Shown here: piece after piece, positions 16,291 through 25,410 of the stretch
Numbering within the stretch: the stretch's first letter is position 1
How the letters are laid out: the number at the start of each line of letters is the position of its first letter
Assembly: GCA_021646405.1 (NCBI GenBank)
Contig: SOER01000015.1
Span: 1-64,000 of the forward strand
DNA: 64,000 nt
Origin: Candidatus Loosdrechtia aerotolerans
GTDB lineage: Bacteria; Planctomycetota; Brocadiia; Brocadiales; Brocadiaceae
Direction: 5' to 3'
The notes under the pieces: model-generated
The model's database searches: none
Seen by the model: the letters and a program-made list of their open reading frames with translations, nothing else
Told to the model about the DNA's origin: nothing
Position numbers and translations under genes: made by a program

Positions 16291-17181
16291 CTATGACTGT
16301 GTAAAGGCATTTACAACCTTTTCCTTAAAACTATCCAAACCGACCCGATTTATTGTTGTGCCAATCCTCTCCTTCGGTTTACCGTTTTCATGATACCATT
16401 GTATTGTTGCGGCAATAAAGTCATTTACTTTACTATCGGGCAAGAAATTAACTACCTGATCTGCTTCCCGGGGATGCCGCCCGTGTTTTCCACCAACACG
16501 CACCAGCCACCCTGTTTTTTTATCTTTCCATGCGTCTGTCGGGCAAGCCCTTATACAATCACCGCAGTACACACACTTGGACTCATCAAACATTGGTCTG
16601 CCTTCCTTATCAGAAACAATAGCACCTTCAAGACATGCCTTTGCACACAGGGTGCACCCGTTACATAAGTCTTTACTCCATTCCGGATAAACCACACCCT
16701 GAAAACCGAGATCCATTTCCCTTGTCCTTGCACAATCAATCGGACAACCAGAGAAGCTCATTTTAAACTTGTGGTGACAGGGAGTACCAAAAAATTTCTC
16801 GTCCACTTCCAGGGCCTTGGCCTGCGTATCCATAATTCCATTCGGATTATACTCACATCCCCCGCAAGCAGTTGGAACCCTTACCCGCGGACCACAGGAG
16901 GCAACTTTTTGCCCGATGGTAGCCAGCTCCTTTACAACAGCATCAAAATCATCAATGTGCACACCAACAATCTCTACTGATTGGCGAAAACTCAAGTGAC
17001 AATATCCCAGCCGACTATATTTCCTGGCAACTTCTGCAATCTTTACCAGTTTTTCTGGTGTAATTCTTCCACCGGGAACTTTTAAACGAACGGTAAAAAG
17101 GTCCTTTTGGTTTTGTTTTATGAAACCGCCGGATTTTAATTCATTCAGATCAACCCTCTGTTTTACAATTCCTTGATCCAT
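16291..17181 (-). CDS. Siroheme sulfite reductase-like protein (AsrC/dissimilatory type)
   Basis: 296 aa, a single-module form of the nitrite/sulfite reductase family. N-terminal ferredoxin-like domain (about 20-90), then Cys-rich siroheme/[4Fe-4S] segments (C106, C109 and C146-x3-C150 in SGCPIDC), then two inserted ferredoxin clusters: C173, C176, C179, C183 and C203, C206, C209, C213. This is the layout of anaerobic sulfite reductase subunit C and related small enzymes. It probably reduces sulfite to sulfide for the cysteine synthase downstream; nitrite as substrate is not excluded. AGGAG precedes the ATG. A siroheme synthase gene sits just upstream. Confidence 0.85.
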   Translation of the reverse strand: MDQGIVKQRVDLNELKSGGFIKQNQKDLFTVRLKVPGGRITPEKLVKIAEVARKYSRLGYCHLSFRQSVEIVGVHIDDFDAVVKELATIGQKVASCGPRVRVPTACGGCEYNPNGIMDTQAKALEVDEKFFGTPCHHKFKMSFSGCPIDCARTREMDLGFQGVVYPEWSKDLCNGCTLCAKACLEGAIVSDKEGRPMFDESKCVYCGDCIRACPTDAWKDKKTGWLVRVGGKHGRHPREADQVVNFLPDSKVNDFIAATIQWYHENGKPKERIGTTINRVGLDSFKEKVVNAFTQS

Positions 17182-17320
17182 TTAAACTCCTGATATTTTT
17201 ACATATTTTATTTATATACAAGTACTTAACAAAATAACAATTATAGAAAATACCTTAATCTTTATGATAGCACTTCATAAAATATCTTGCAAGAAAAAAG
17301 AGTCTATAGAAGTAGTGAAC

Positions 17321-17962
17321 TTATTTATCATAAGAAATCTTTTCTGAAATAATCCCTCCTATTTGCTTTTTTACTTCATTCACACCTTCTTTCTTCAGTA
17401 CTTCAAGCATGTCAGGTCCTGCAATCTGTTGTAAAATATCACGCCGCACCGACTCTTCTTTTATTTCAGAAAGGATTTTCCGGCGCGTCTCTGATAAAAA
17501 TTTTGTAAATTCGCTATATTCATTCCCAAACTGCTCTTCCAGTGATTCCCGGATAGTACGTGCCAGGGCGGGACTGGCCCCACTGGTTGATATACTGATA
17601 CATAAATCACCCCGTATAACGGAAGAAGGCACAATAAAGGAGCAGAACTCCGGCTTATCAACAACATTCACCAACTGCCCCCTCTCAACAGCATCGTAGT
17701 AAATGGCCTTATTTACCTCTTCATCATCTGTTGAAGCAATAACAATGAGTGCATCCTCAAGAAATTCTTTCTTATATCTCTGTCTGATTCGTTCAACACC
17801 CTGCTCTGTTTCCAATTCAGGACAAAACTCAGGAGACACCACTGTTACCTTTGCACCAGCCTCTTTTAAGCTGCATACCTTGCGCCAGGCAACATTGCCT
17901 CCCCCCACAACTACACACTTCTTATCTTGTATATCAACAAATATCGGATAATATTTTGCCAT
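17321..17962 (-). CDS. Precorrin-2 dehydrogenase / sirohydrochlorin ferrochelatase (CysG N-terminal/Met8-like)
   Basis: 213 aa, the stand-alone bifunctional enzyme (without the methyltransferase domain of CysG). It oxidises precorrin-2 with NAD and inserts iron to give siroheme. An NAD-binding VVGGGNVAWRK at residues 14-24 and the SISTSGASPALARTIRE box at about 125-140 are diagnostic. It precedes the siroheme sulfite reductase-like gene by 139 bases, so cofactor and enzyme are made together. Confidence 0.9.
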   Translation of the reverse strand: MAKYYPIFVDIQDKKCVVVGGGNVAWRKVCSLKEAGAKVTVVSPEFCPELETEQGVERIRQRYKKEFLEDALIVIASTDDEEVNKAIYYDAVERGQLVNVVDKPEFCSFIVPSSVIRGDLCISISTSGASPALARTIRESLEEQFGNEYSEFTKFLSETRRKILSEIKEESVRRDILQQIAGPDMLEVLKKEGVNEVKKQIGGIISEKISYDK

Positions 17963-18068
17963 CTTACTCTCATACCAGACGTTAAATAATGTAAAATTAG
18001 TACTTCTAAAAATTATGTAAAAATTTTTCTCTCTTTGATCACAATACCGATAAAAAGCAGATTACAGG

Positions 18069-18102
18069 ATTTCAGAATGCAAATAACTTTACATTCTGAA
18101 AT
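18069..18102. terminator. Hairpin after lysA, possible terminator
   Basis: Perfect 11-bp inverted repeat (ATTTCAGAATG / CATTCTGAAAT) with a 12-base loop, 115 bases after the lysA stop and 107 bases before the siroheme synthase start. No strong T-tract follows on the minus strand, so it may be a weak terminator or an RNA-processing or regulatory hairpin. The rest of the 17963-18216 gap shows nothing else that I can identify. Confidence 0.45.
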
Positions 18103-18216
18103 TTTCATTTTGCATTCACAGTACAAATCTGCATAAATAAGATTTCCTATGAATCTTATTATATTGAATATATTAAGACTTAATGGGGGTAAAGACCGGA
18201 ATCTGACAGGCAAGTT

Positions 18217-19500
18217 TTATATATCCTCACCCCGAATCAAATCTTCATACGTCTCACGTTTTCGGATAATGCGGTACTGATCCCCATCTACCAGCACTTC
18301 ACAAGGACGTGGACGAGAGTTATATGTGGAACTCATACTAAAACCGTAAGCACCGGCACTGAATATTGCTAATACATCCCCTTCATTTACTACCGGCAAG
18401 ACCCTATCTCTGGCAAATGTATCACTTGTTTCACAAACAGGGCCCACAATATCTACTACCCCTACATTCATATCTTTTTCGGAAGGATTTTCTCCTTCCG
18501 GCATTTTTATAACTGTATTTACAGGCCATATTTTATGAAATGAATCATACAGGGCCGGACGCAAGAGATCGTTCATAGCAGCATCACAAATGACAAAGCT
18601 CTTACCATGCAAGATTTTTTTTGTATAGATTACCCGGGTAATCAGGATCCCTGCGTTTCCAACGATAAACCTTCCCGGCTCCATTATCAAACGACACTGT
18701 AACTTTTTTACGAACGGAAGAATTTTTGACGCATAATCCTTCGGCCGTATTACCTTTTCTCCGGTATAAGAAATACAGTAGCCGCCGCCAATATTGAGAT
18801 AGGCAATATCTACACCCGCATCCCTGCACCGGTAAACAAGCGATGTAATCTTTTCAAGGGCATGAATATAGGGATCAACGGTATAAATGGGAGAGCCAAG
18901 GTGCACATGCAGCCCGCAGATATCAACATGCGGATAGCGATGCTGAGACTGTTTTATGATATGTTCGGCTTCGATGCTATCTATACCAAATTTGTTCTCC
19001 TTTTTCCCCGTTGTAGTCTTTTCATGAGTCTTTGCATCGATATCCGGGTTAATCCGCAAGGCTACCTTTGGCATTCTCTTCAATTCCCCGGCTAACCGGG
19101 TAATGTGTTCCAGTTCATTCGTGGACTCCACATTAAACATAAAGATATCATTTTCCAGGGCATACCGTATTTCTTCATCCGTTTTCCCAACTCCCGCAAA
19201 AACAACTTTTGAAGGACTGGCTCCTGCTTTGAGGGCACGAAACAACTCCCCACCTGAAACTACATCAAAACCGGAACCCTCATCTGCCAAGATTTTACAA
19301 ACGGAAAGGTTCGAATTAGACTTCACGGAAAAACAGATCAGAACATTATTATCCTGAAAAGCAGCTTCTAATTCATGGTAACGCGCCAGAATTGCATTTT
19401 TACTGTAAATATAAGCAGGCGTTCCTACTTCTGATAGAATATCCTCTATCTTCACTTTTTCACAAAAAAGCGTTGTATCTCTGTATTCAAAAGCATCCAT
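18217..19500 (-). CDS. lysA: Diaminopimelate decarboxylase
   Basis: 427 aa. Last step of lysine synthesis: meso-diaminopimelate to lysine and CO2, PLP-dependent alanine-racemase fold. K60 in CFSVKSN binds PLP; GSGFDVVSGGEL, HVHLGSPI, MEPGRFIVGNAG, VCETSDTFARDR and GAYGFSMSSTYNSRPRP are the family motifs in order. It starts 8 bases after the argH stop, so the two are cotranscribed. Confidence 0.95.
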   Translation of the reverse strand: MDAFEYRDTTLFCEKVKIEDILSEVGTPAYIYSKNAILARYHELEAAFQDNNVLICFSVKSNSNLSVCKILADEGSGFDVVSGGELFRALKAGASPSKVVFAGVGKTDEEIRYALENDIFMFNVESTNELEHITRLAGELKRMPKVALRINPDIDAKTHEKTTTGKKENKFGIDSIEAEHIIKQSQHRYPHVDICGLHVHLGSPIYTVDPYIHALEKITSLVYRCRDAGVDIAYLNIGGGYCISYTGEKVIRPKDYASKILPFVKKLQCRLIMEPGRFIVGNAGILITRVIYTKKILHGKSFVICDAAMNDLLRPALYDSFHKIWPVNTVIKMPEGENPSEKDMNVGVVDIVGPVCETSDTFARDRVLPVVNEGDVLAIFSAGAYGFSMSSTYNSRPRPCEVLVDGDQYRIIRKRETYEDLIRGEDI

Positions 19501-19508
19501 ATCATTCT

Positions 19509-20912
19509 CTACCTGTTCATTCCTTTTCGTTCTTTGCCCAATTTATTTTCCCAATACGAAATCCGTTTTCTCACAAGTCCTGGTGCTGTAGAACCACGAC
19601 TTTTATAATTTTTTATACAATTCTCAACCCCGAGCACCTTATAAACATCATCTTCTATAGCAGAAGAGAACGCCCTGAAACTCTCCAACCTCAGGTCTGT
19701 AAGACTACAATGCACCCTGATGCATTCCCGCACAATTTTTCCTACGATTTCGTGGGCCTTCCGGAATGGTAAACCCTTTTTAACAAGATACTCTGCCAAT
19801 GCAGTGGCGTCGATAAATCCTTTCTGGCAGGCAGCAAGCATCCGTTCTTCATGAAAACTTGTGTTAGCCACAAGTTCGGCGAGAATAGATAACGAGGCCT
19901 GAACGGTATCAGCAGCATGAAACAGCGCAAGCTTATCCTCCTGCATATCCCGGTTATAGGTTAACGGTAATCCCTTGAGCAGTGTAAACAAAGAGTTCAG
20001 ATACCCGAATATCCGTCCGCTTTTTCCCCTGATCAATTCCAGTACATCCGGATTCTTCTTTTGCGGCATGATACTTGAGCCGGTGCAATAGTCGTCGCGA
20101 ATCTCAATAAACTGGAATTCATCATTACACCAGATGATCCATTCCTCGCATAAGCGGGAAAGATGCAGGATGATCATAGAGAGGCAAAATGAATATTCAA
20201 TACAAAAGTCCCTATCGCTTACCGCATCCATACTGTTTTCACAAACCCCTCTAAAACCAAGCAATTTTGCGGTAAAGAGAGAGTCGGTTTGCAGCGTTGT
20301 ACCCGCAAGCGCACACGCACCAAGAGGTGATGTATCAAGCCGGATATAACAGTCCTCAAGCCGCGTTTTATCCCGTTCAAACATTTCTACATATGCTAAT
20401 AAATAGTGTGATACCAATACCGGCTGAGCATGCTGAAGATGGGTAAAACCCGGCATGATGAGACCCGGATACTGTTTCCCTTTTTTCACAAGTTCCTTCT
20501 GCAGTGCAGTCAGGAGTTTTCTTGTCTGCTGTATGTTGCCACGCGTCCAGAGGCGTAAATCAAGGGCAACCTGATCGTTTCTGCTGCGTGCGGTGTGAAG
20601 TTTTTTGCCAGGCTCACCAATACGCTCTATCAGGGCCGATTCGATATTCATATGGATATCTTCAAGGGATTTTTTGAATTCGAATTTGTCGTTAAGGATG
20701 TCTGATAAAATCTCATTGAGCCCTTTCACAATTGCTCTCTTCTCTTTTTCCGTAATAAGCTTGCATTTAGCAAGCATGGTTGCGTGAGCAATGCTCCCTT
20801 CTATATCATATTGATAAAGCCTCCAGTCGAATGAGATTGACTCAGTAAATGATTCTACTGAGGGTGCTGTTTGTTTTGTAAATCTCCCCCCCCACAATTT
20901 TTTTTGTTTCAT
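19509..20912 (-). CDS. argH: Argininosuccinate lyase
   Basis: 467 aa, full length. Splits argininosuccinate to arginine and fumarate, in the cytoplasm. The fumarase-superfamily signature GSSIMPQKKNPD is present at about residue 280; HTARSRNDQV and TGFTHLQHAQP are the other substrate-site motifs. The N-terminus (KKLWGGRFTK) matches the family, which fixes the ATG although its ribosome-binding site is weak. It heads the argH-lysA unit. Confidence 0.96.
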   Translation of the reverse strand: MKQKKLWGGRFTKQTAPSVESFTESISFDWRLYQYDIEGSIAHATMLAKCKLITEKEKRAIVKGLNEILSDILNDKFEFKKSLEDIHMNIESALIERIGEPGKKLHTARSRNDQVALDLRLWTRGNIQQTRKLLTALQKELVKKGKQYPGLIMPGFTHLQHAQPVLVSHYLLAYVEMFERDKTRLEDCYIRLDTSPLGACALAGTTLQTDSLFTAKLLGFRGVCENSMDAVSDRDFCIEYSFCLSMIILHLSRLCEEWIIWCNDEFQFIEIRDDYCTGSSIMPQKKNPDVLELIRGKSGRIFGYLNSLFTLLKGLPLTYNRDMQEDKLALFHAADTVQASLSILAELVANTSFHEERMLAACQKGFIDATALAEYLVKKGLPFRKAHEIVGKIVRECIRVHCSLTDLRLESFRAFSSAIEDDVYKVLGVENCIKNYKSRGSTAPGLVRKRISYWENKLGKERKGMNR

Positions 20913-21056
20913 ACCATTTGTCTTTCTAGAAAACGGCTTGAAGTAAGATCAATACAGATATCCATAACAATAGAACAGCAACGCACAACAAACGTGCATT
21001 TGCCTAAACGCAAAGGGTTACTCTCTGTAAATCTCAAAATAAAAGATAAAAAGGTT

Positions 21057-21085
21057 ACTATAGCTAAATGATGTGATCTAGTCAA
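21057..21085 (-). promoter_or_regulatory. Sigma-70 promoter of argH-lysA
   Basis: On the minus strand TTGACT (21085-21080), 17-base spacer, TATAGT (21062-21057): five of six bases match consensus at each box. Predicted transcription start is about 21050, giving a leader of about 138 bases. Confidence 0.7.
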
Positions 21086-21148
21086 TATAATTCATTAAAT
21101 TATAGAGCGTTACAATCACTGGGCAGACCGGGAAATTTAAGCTCATAG

Positions 21149-21201
21149 ATCTGACGTTCAAGAGGTTTCCGTCAGGTTGTGGAATTTCTTGAATGTCAGA
21201 T
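21149..21201 (+). repeat. 48-bp dispersed repeat, copy A (with inverted ends)
   Basis: Begins ATCTGACGTTCAAG and continues to about 21196 in line with copies at 58007-58055 (plus) and 58814-58861 (minus). In this copy the sequence runs on to CTTGAATGTCAGAT, which is the inverse complement of the start with one mismatch, so the whole 53 bp can fold into a hairpin with 14-bp arms. Confidence 0.75.
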
Positions 21202-21514
21202 AGATTTATTGTATCTCTGTATTTCTTCCGGGCTCAGTTTACAAGTTATGAGACAAAATTGATATGGGTTTCATATTCTGTTCGGTCTTATCTGTTGAAT
21301 ACTCTATACAGAACAATATCGCTGAGGAAGGCAGGTAAGAAAAAAAGGAGGAAAACATCTAAGAAAAGCAGGAAGGGCGGAAAGGGGGGAGACAGGAAAG
21401 AGAAAATTGATAAAATATGTAGAGCATTATATCTTTATCTACCAGGATATTCTTATTTTTCAGCCCTTGTATAAAAGAAAATCTTACCGGAGAGTGGTGA
21501 AGAAAAATAAACAT

Positions 21515-21802
21515 TTACGGCAGGAGAAACACTTTCATTAGCCGATAGAGTATATAAGATAAAAGACCAGATATAATAAAAAGAATAAGAATCTCCAGAA
21601 AGATAATCCTGTCCCTTTTCTTCATTACTTTCTGGATCTTTTTAATATTCTGAGGAGTAACCCATAACCCTTCCCAGTAATATTTGCCCAGATTTCTATA
21701 CTCTTCACACTCCTTTAAATGCTCTTCCCTGACCTTTCCTCTTATCTTTTCTCTCAATTCCCTGATCTTTAGAACCAGGGTATCGTTATTTTTATTTCTC
21801 AT
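21515..21802 (-). CDS. Small membrane protein of unknown function
   Basis: 95 aa. The first 65 residues are charged and helical (Lys/Arg/Glu-rich); one strong transmembrane helix follows (about 68-90). No family recognised and no clear ribosome-binding site. It is the last gene of the long minus-strand glycan locus, 48 bases after another small membrane protein, and could be an accessory of the Wzz-like protein upstream. Confidence 0.55.
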   Translation of the reverse strand: MRNKNNDTLVLKIRELREKIRGKVREEHLKECEEYRNLGKYYWEGLWVTPQNIKKIQKVMKKRDRIIFLEILILFIISGLLSYILYRLMKVFLLP

Positions 21803-21850
21803 GGTTATTTATTTCAATTCTACCATTCAAAAATTTCTACCGAACAAACT

Positions 21851-22093
21851 TTAGAGTTCAAGATGTAAAAGGTAAACAAATAGGAGAAATACAAAGATCA
21901 GACTAAATATTCCTAAAAACACCCCTAAAAGAATACCCCCTGTATACTGTAGTGGACGAACCATTGTTTTTAAAAAAAGAAACGGTGCAGGAGGGATAAG
22001 CCCCTTTTCTTCCGATTCTCTTTGAATTTGATAAAAAAACCTTTTCCTTTCTCTTTTCTCCAGGATAACAACTATCTCATTATCGTCTGTCAT
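21851..22093 (-). CDS. Small membrane protein of unknown function
   Basis: 80 aa. A charged cytoplasmic N-terminus (about 1-45) precedes one long Gly/Leu/Phe-rich transmembrane segment (about 50-78). It starts 6 bases after the Wzz-like stop, so it is cotranscribed with it. No family recognised. Confidence 0.6.
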   Translation of the reverse strand: MTDDNEIVVILEKRERKRFFYQIQRESEEKGLIPPAPFLFLKTMVRPLQYTGGILLGVFLGIFSLIFVFLLFVYLLHLEL

Positions 22094-22099
22094 ATATAG

Positions 22100-23515
22100 T
22101 TAACTTTCTGTTGATTCTATAGATATTTTACTTTCCGTTGATATTTTACCTTCTGTTGATTCTATAGCCTTTAATAACCTATATACCCTTAATTTTCGTG
22201 TTTCCTCAAGATAATTTATAAAAAAGCAGTAGAATACTCCCCCAACAAAACCAGCCAGGCTTGCCACAATTGCATTCAGCCATAGAATGGGAAAGGATGG
22301 CCTTACAGGTGGAACCGCTTCTTCCACCAGAACGGCTACCTGCGGAGCTCTCCTTATTTGGGCTTTAACCTCCTCTAAATTAACATACAGCGTATCAATG
22401 AGCCTTTTGTATCTGTCTACCTCTACCGTTAAGGTGTCTAACCGGCTTTTCAGTTTCGGTATCTCGCTTATTCTGTTTTCAACCCTCCTGAGTACCTTCT
22501 TTACACCCCTTATGTTTGCTTCTGTCTTCTCATTATTAATATAAAGGTTAACTAACTGTCTCCTTAAATTTTCGTAGAAGGTATCCGGCGCCTTGATTTG
22601 GCTCTTTATTATATTTTCTACTTCCTTATCAATATTCTTTTTTACCTTTTCATAATTTTCCTGTAAAATCATATATTCAGGATGCGTTTCTTTTATTTCA
22701 ACTCTTAAGGAAGCCTTTTTAGCTTCTAAATCTACTAGCTGTGCACGCAACTTTTCTAACAGCGGGTTCGTAACCAGAAATTCAGACCCCTTGATAGCCA
22801 TAGCTTCTTCTCTGAGTTTCTTCTCCATTATCTGAATTTGTTTTTTACCTTCATAATATGAAACCCTGGCATTTTCTAATTGGGACTTAAATACCGACTT
22901 CATAGATATAAGCTGCTTCACTTCTTCATCAAGATTGGCTGTTTTATTTTTTTGCTCAAATAATCTCAACATGCCTTTCGCCCTGGAAAGTTTCCTTTTA
23001 TTTTTTCTAATATCTTCTTTTATAGTATTCTGCTTTCTCAGTTCAGATGCAAGCGAATATCTGTTCATTAATTGTCTGAAATATTTTACATATGAATTCG
23101 CAATACTTGCTGCGATATGAGGATCCTTATCCCTTGCATAGATCTCTATCATATATTCATTGGTTAAAACAAAGTCCATATCTTTTCGCATAAAGGACTT
23201 GACTGTTTTATGGGGAAATTCCTGTTGGGCAAGTTCAGCAATGGTTCTACTTTTAAGGATACCAAGATATGGTCCATGTGGATCTTCTTGAGTAAATGGA
23301 ACAAACGGTCGCCTGCTTGCTGACGTCTGTGGCATAATAAAAGTGGTTACATCAGGTTCTTTCGGAACAAAGAATACTGCCTTTGCTTCATAGACAGGAT
23401 GGAGGCGCTTTGAAAGGACTACGGCAGAGACGAAAGCAGACAGAGTTACAATCACTATTACCCATTTTCTACTATATAATACGAACCAATACTCAAGTAG
23501 GGTCTTTTCTCCCAT
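22100..23515 (-). CDS. Wzz/GumC-like polysaccharide chain-length determinant
   Basis: 471 aa. An N-terminal helix (about 15-35) and a C-terminal helix (about 420-442) flank a long periplasmic coiled coil (about 150-400), the plan of Wzz/Wzc-type polysaccharide co-polymerases. A Pro-rich PPVRPSFP box precedes the second helix, as in the family. There is no attached tyrosine-kinase domain; instead the C-terminal tail is a short Ser/Thr/Glu/Ile-rich repeat. Expected role: sets chain length and works with the Wza-like exporter at the other end of the locus. I chose the ATG at 23515; a GTG two codons upstream is possible. Confidence 0.87.
   Translation of the reverse strand: MGEKTLLEYWFVLYSRKWVIVIVTLSAFVSAVVLSKRLHPVYEAKAVFFVPKEPDVTTFIMPQTSASRRPFVPFTQEDPHGPYLGILKSRTIAELAQQEFPHKTVKSFMRKDMDFVLTNEYMIEIYARDKDPHIAASIANSYVKYFRQLMNRYSLASELRKQNTIKEDIRKNKRKLSRAKGMLRLFEQKNKTANLDEEVKQLISMKSVFKSQLENARVSYYEGKKQIQIMEKKLREEAMAIKGSEFLVTNPLLEKLRAQLVDLEAKKASLRVEIKETHPEYMILQENYEKVKKNIDKEVENIIKSQIKAPDTFYENLRRQLVNLYINNEKTEANIRGVKKVLRRVENRISEIPKLKSRLDTLTVEVDRYKRLIDTLYVNLEEVKAQIRRAPQVAVLVEEAVPPVRPSFPILWLNAIVASLAGFVGGVFYCFFINYLEETRKLRVYRLLKAIESTEGKISTESKISIESTES
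22106..22167 (-). repeat. In-frame 17-bp direct repeat in the wzz-like 3' end
   Basis: TTCTGTTGATTCTATAG occurs at 22106-22122 and again at 22151-22167, 45 bp apart, so the period is 15 codons and stays in frame. It encodes the repeated IEST-type tail of the Wzz-like protein and may vary in length. Confidence 0.7.
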
Positions 23516-23697
23516 CAGCACACGATAGATACATTACTTTGCAAAAATGCCAAATGATATTTTGATGCAATCTTTAACAAAGCGTTGTAGATATTTAAAC
23601 TATATCCTTTCCTGATAATATCTCTCATAAGAAACCAAGGGGTCGGTATGCTATCACCTTCGTAAGCTAAAAGCAAACAAATTTTACCGAACCTCTT

Positions 23698-25410
23698 TTA
23701 AAGGGTATTCTCATTTTTTACAAGAAAATTATTTACAACGAGGTAATCAACCCCTGTCTTCAAAAAACATAAAACAGCATCTTTTGGAGAGCACACGATA
23801 GGTTCCTGTACATTAAAAGAGGTGTTTAACAGAACAGGCACACCTGTTTTCTTTTCAAATTCCTTCAGAAGATTCCAATACAATGGATTCGTTTCTTTAT
23901 TAACAGTCTGCGGCCTTGCCGTTCCATCAATATGGGTTACGGCAGGGATATCCTTCCGCTTCTCAGGACTTACCGGAAAGGCAAATAACATGAATGGTGA
24001 CGGATCAGAATTCCCGAAATAATCGTAACTCTTCTCTTCCAGAACAGAAGGTGCAAATGGTCTGAAGAGTTCCCGTTGCTTTACTTTCAGATTTATAATA
24101 TCCCTTATTTCTGCTTTTCGGGGATCTGCAAGGAGACTCCGGTTCCCTAATGCCCTGGGTCCCCATTCCATACGATTTTGAAACCAGCAGACTAATTTCC
24201 CATGAGCCAGGAGAGCAGCAACTTCGCTACATAAATGCTTCTCAGATAGCTCAACATAAGAAAGGCCTGATGCATTCAGTGTTTGCATACATTTTTCTCT
24301 GGAGAAAGCAGGCCCAAGATAGGCATTATTCATTTGGTAGACACGCGGTTTACCGGTATATTGATGAAATACATAAAGCGCAGCTCCCAATGATGTCCCT
24401 GCATCTCCTGCTGCTGGTTGTATAAATATCCGTTTCACTGGCGTATTATAAAAAAGTTTGCCATTGGCAACACAGTTGAGAGCAACCCCGCCAGCCATAC
24501 AGAGATTATCTACGTTCGTTTGGGCAAGAAGATGATTTACCAATTTAAAGAGGACTTCTTCAAGCACAACCTGGGCGCTCCTGGCAATGTCCATATGCCT
24601 TTGATTAACCTCATCCTGCGGTAAACGGTTTTTGCCCAGCTTTTTTGTTATCTCTTCAGAAAATATTCCCTGCCTCGCAAGATGATAATCAAGGTACCGT
24701 GTATTGAACCTGAACAACCCGTCCTCACAGCTAGGCAGCACCTTTTCCCTAAAAAAGTCAGCAAACCCCGGTTCACCATACGGTGCCATCCCCATTACCT
24801 TATATTCATCGGACTGCATTCTAAAACCAAGAAACCCTGTCACAGCCGCATAAAACTGGCCGAGGGAATGGGGAAGTTTTATAGAGCTTATCTTTTTTAT
24901 GTCAGTACCTTCTCCAAACCAGGAAACTGTCGTGTCCTCTTCCCCTGCCCCATCAACAGTAAGTATGGCTGATTTTTCGAAGGGAGAAGCATAAAAAGAA
25001 CTGGCTGCATGGCAAAGATGGTGATCAACGTAGCGGAGTTTATAATTACCCTTACCAAAGCATTCCCCAAGGAGTCTCCTCATAGTAAAAAGCTCATACC
25101 ATTCATTTCTTATCTGCCCTATGCCACGCCCTGATTTAGCTTTAAAGGTTTTTAAAGAAAAGGGAAACACCATGAGGGCATTTGATATCCTGATTCTCAG
25201 TTTCCATGGTTTCCATGAAACAGCAACCACATCAATATCCTTTATGGTTGCACCGATCTCCCGTAAACAATACTCTATGGCATTGGCAGGGAAACCGACG
25301 TGGTGCTTTTTTCGTGTAAATCTTTCCTCTTCGGCTGCAGCTACTACCTTGCCATCCACTACAATAGAAGCAGAGGCATCATGCATATTATTTATACCAA
25401 GAACTATCAC
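23698..25410 (-). CDS. NodU/CmcH-family carbamoyltransferase
   Basis: 570 aa. These enzymes transfer carbamoyl from carbamoyl phosphate to a hydroxyl group, often on a sugar, by way of carbamoyl-adenylate. The N-terminal ASKHA fold begins GINNMHDASASIV; LCMAGGVALNCVANGKL is the ATP-site core, and the C-terminal domain has EWGPRALGNRSLLADPR and HIDGTARPQTV. It probably carbamoylates the glycan made by this locus. The start is a GTG that overlaps the EF-hand stop by 4 bases (GTGA), so the two are translationally coupled. Confidence 0.92.
   Translation of the reverse strand: MIVLGINNMHDASASIVVDGKVVAAAEEERFTRKKHHVGFPANAIEYCLREIGATIKDIDVVAVSWKPWKLRIRISNALMVFPFSLKTFKAKSGRGIGQIRNEWYELFTMRRLLGECFGKGNYKLRYVDHHLCHAASSFYASPFEKSAILTVDGAGEEDTTVSWFGEGTDIKKISSIKLPHSLGQFYAAVTGFLGFRMQSDEYKVMGMAPYGEPGFADFFREKVLPSCEDGLFRFNTRYLDYHLARQGIFSEEITKKLGKNRLPQDEVNQRHMDIARSAQVVLEEVLFKLVNHLLAQTNVDNLCMAGGVALNCVANGKLFYNTPVKRIFIQPAAGDAGTSLGAALYVFHQYTGKPRVYQMNNAYLGPAFSREKCMQTLNASGLSYVELSEKHLCSEVAALLAHGKLVCWFQNRMEWGPRALGNRSLLADPRKAEIRDIINLKVKQRELFRPFAPSVLEEKSYDYFGNSDPSPFMLFAFPVSPEKRKDIPAVTHIDGTARPQTVNKETNPLYWNLLKEFEKKTGVPVLLNTSFNVQEPIVCSPKDAVLCFLKTGVDYLVVNNFLVKNENTL

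Larger units (their letters stand above)
20913..21514. other. Gene-free interval between argH and the glycan locus
   Basis: About 600 bases without a convincing gene. It holds the argH promoter (21057-21085) and one copy of the 48-bp dispersed repeat (21149-21201). A plus-strand open frame at 21193-21474 is Lys/Arg-rich, lacks a ribosome-binding site and starts inside the repeat; I do not call it. Confidence 0.6.

Noticed and set aside
18013-18213. Possible tRNA in the lysA/siroheme-synthase gap
   Set aside because: The only fold is an 11-bp hairpin; no T-loop (GGTTCGAATCC-type) or acceptor stem could be found.
21193-21474. 93-codon plus-strand open frame rich in Lys/Arg
   Set aside because: It starts inside a dispersed repeat, has no ribosome-binding site and looks compositional.
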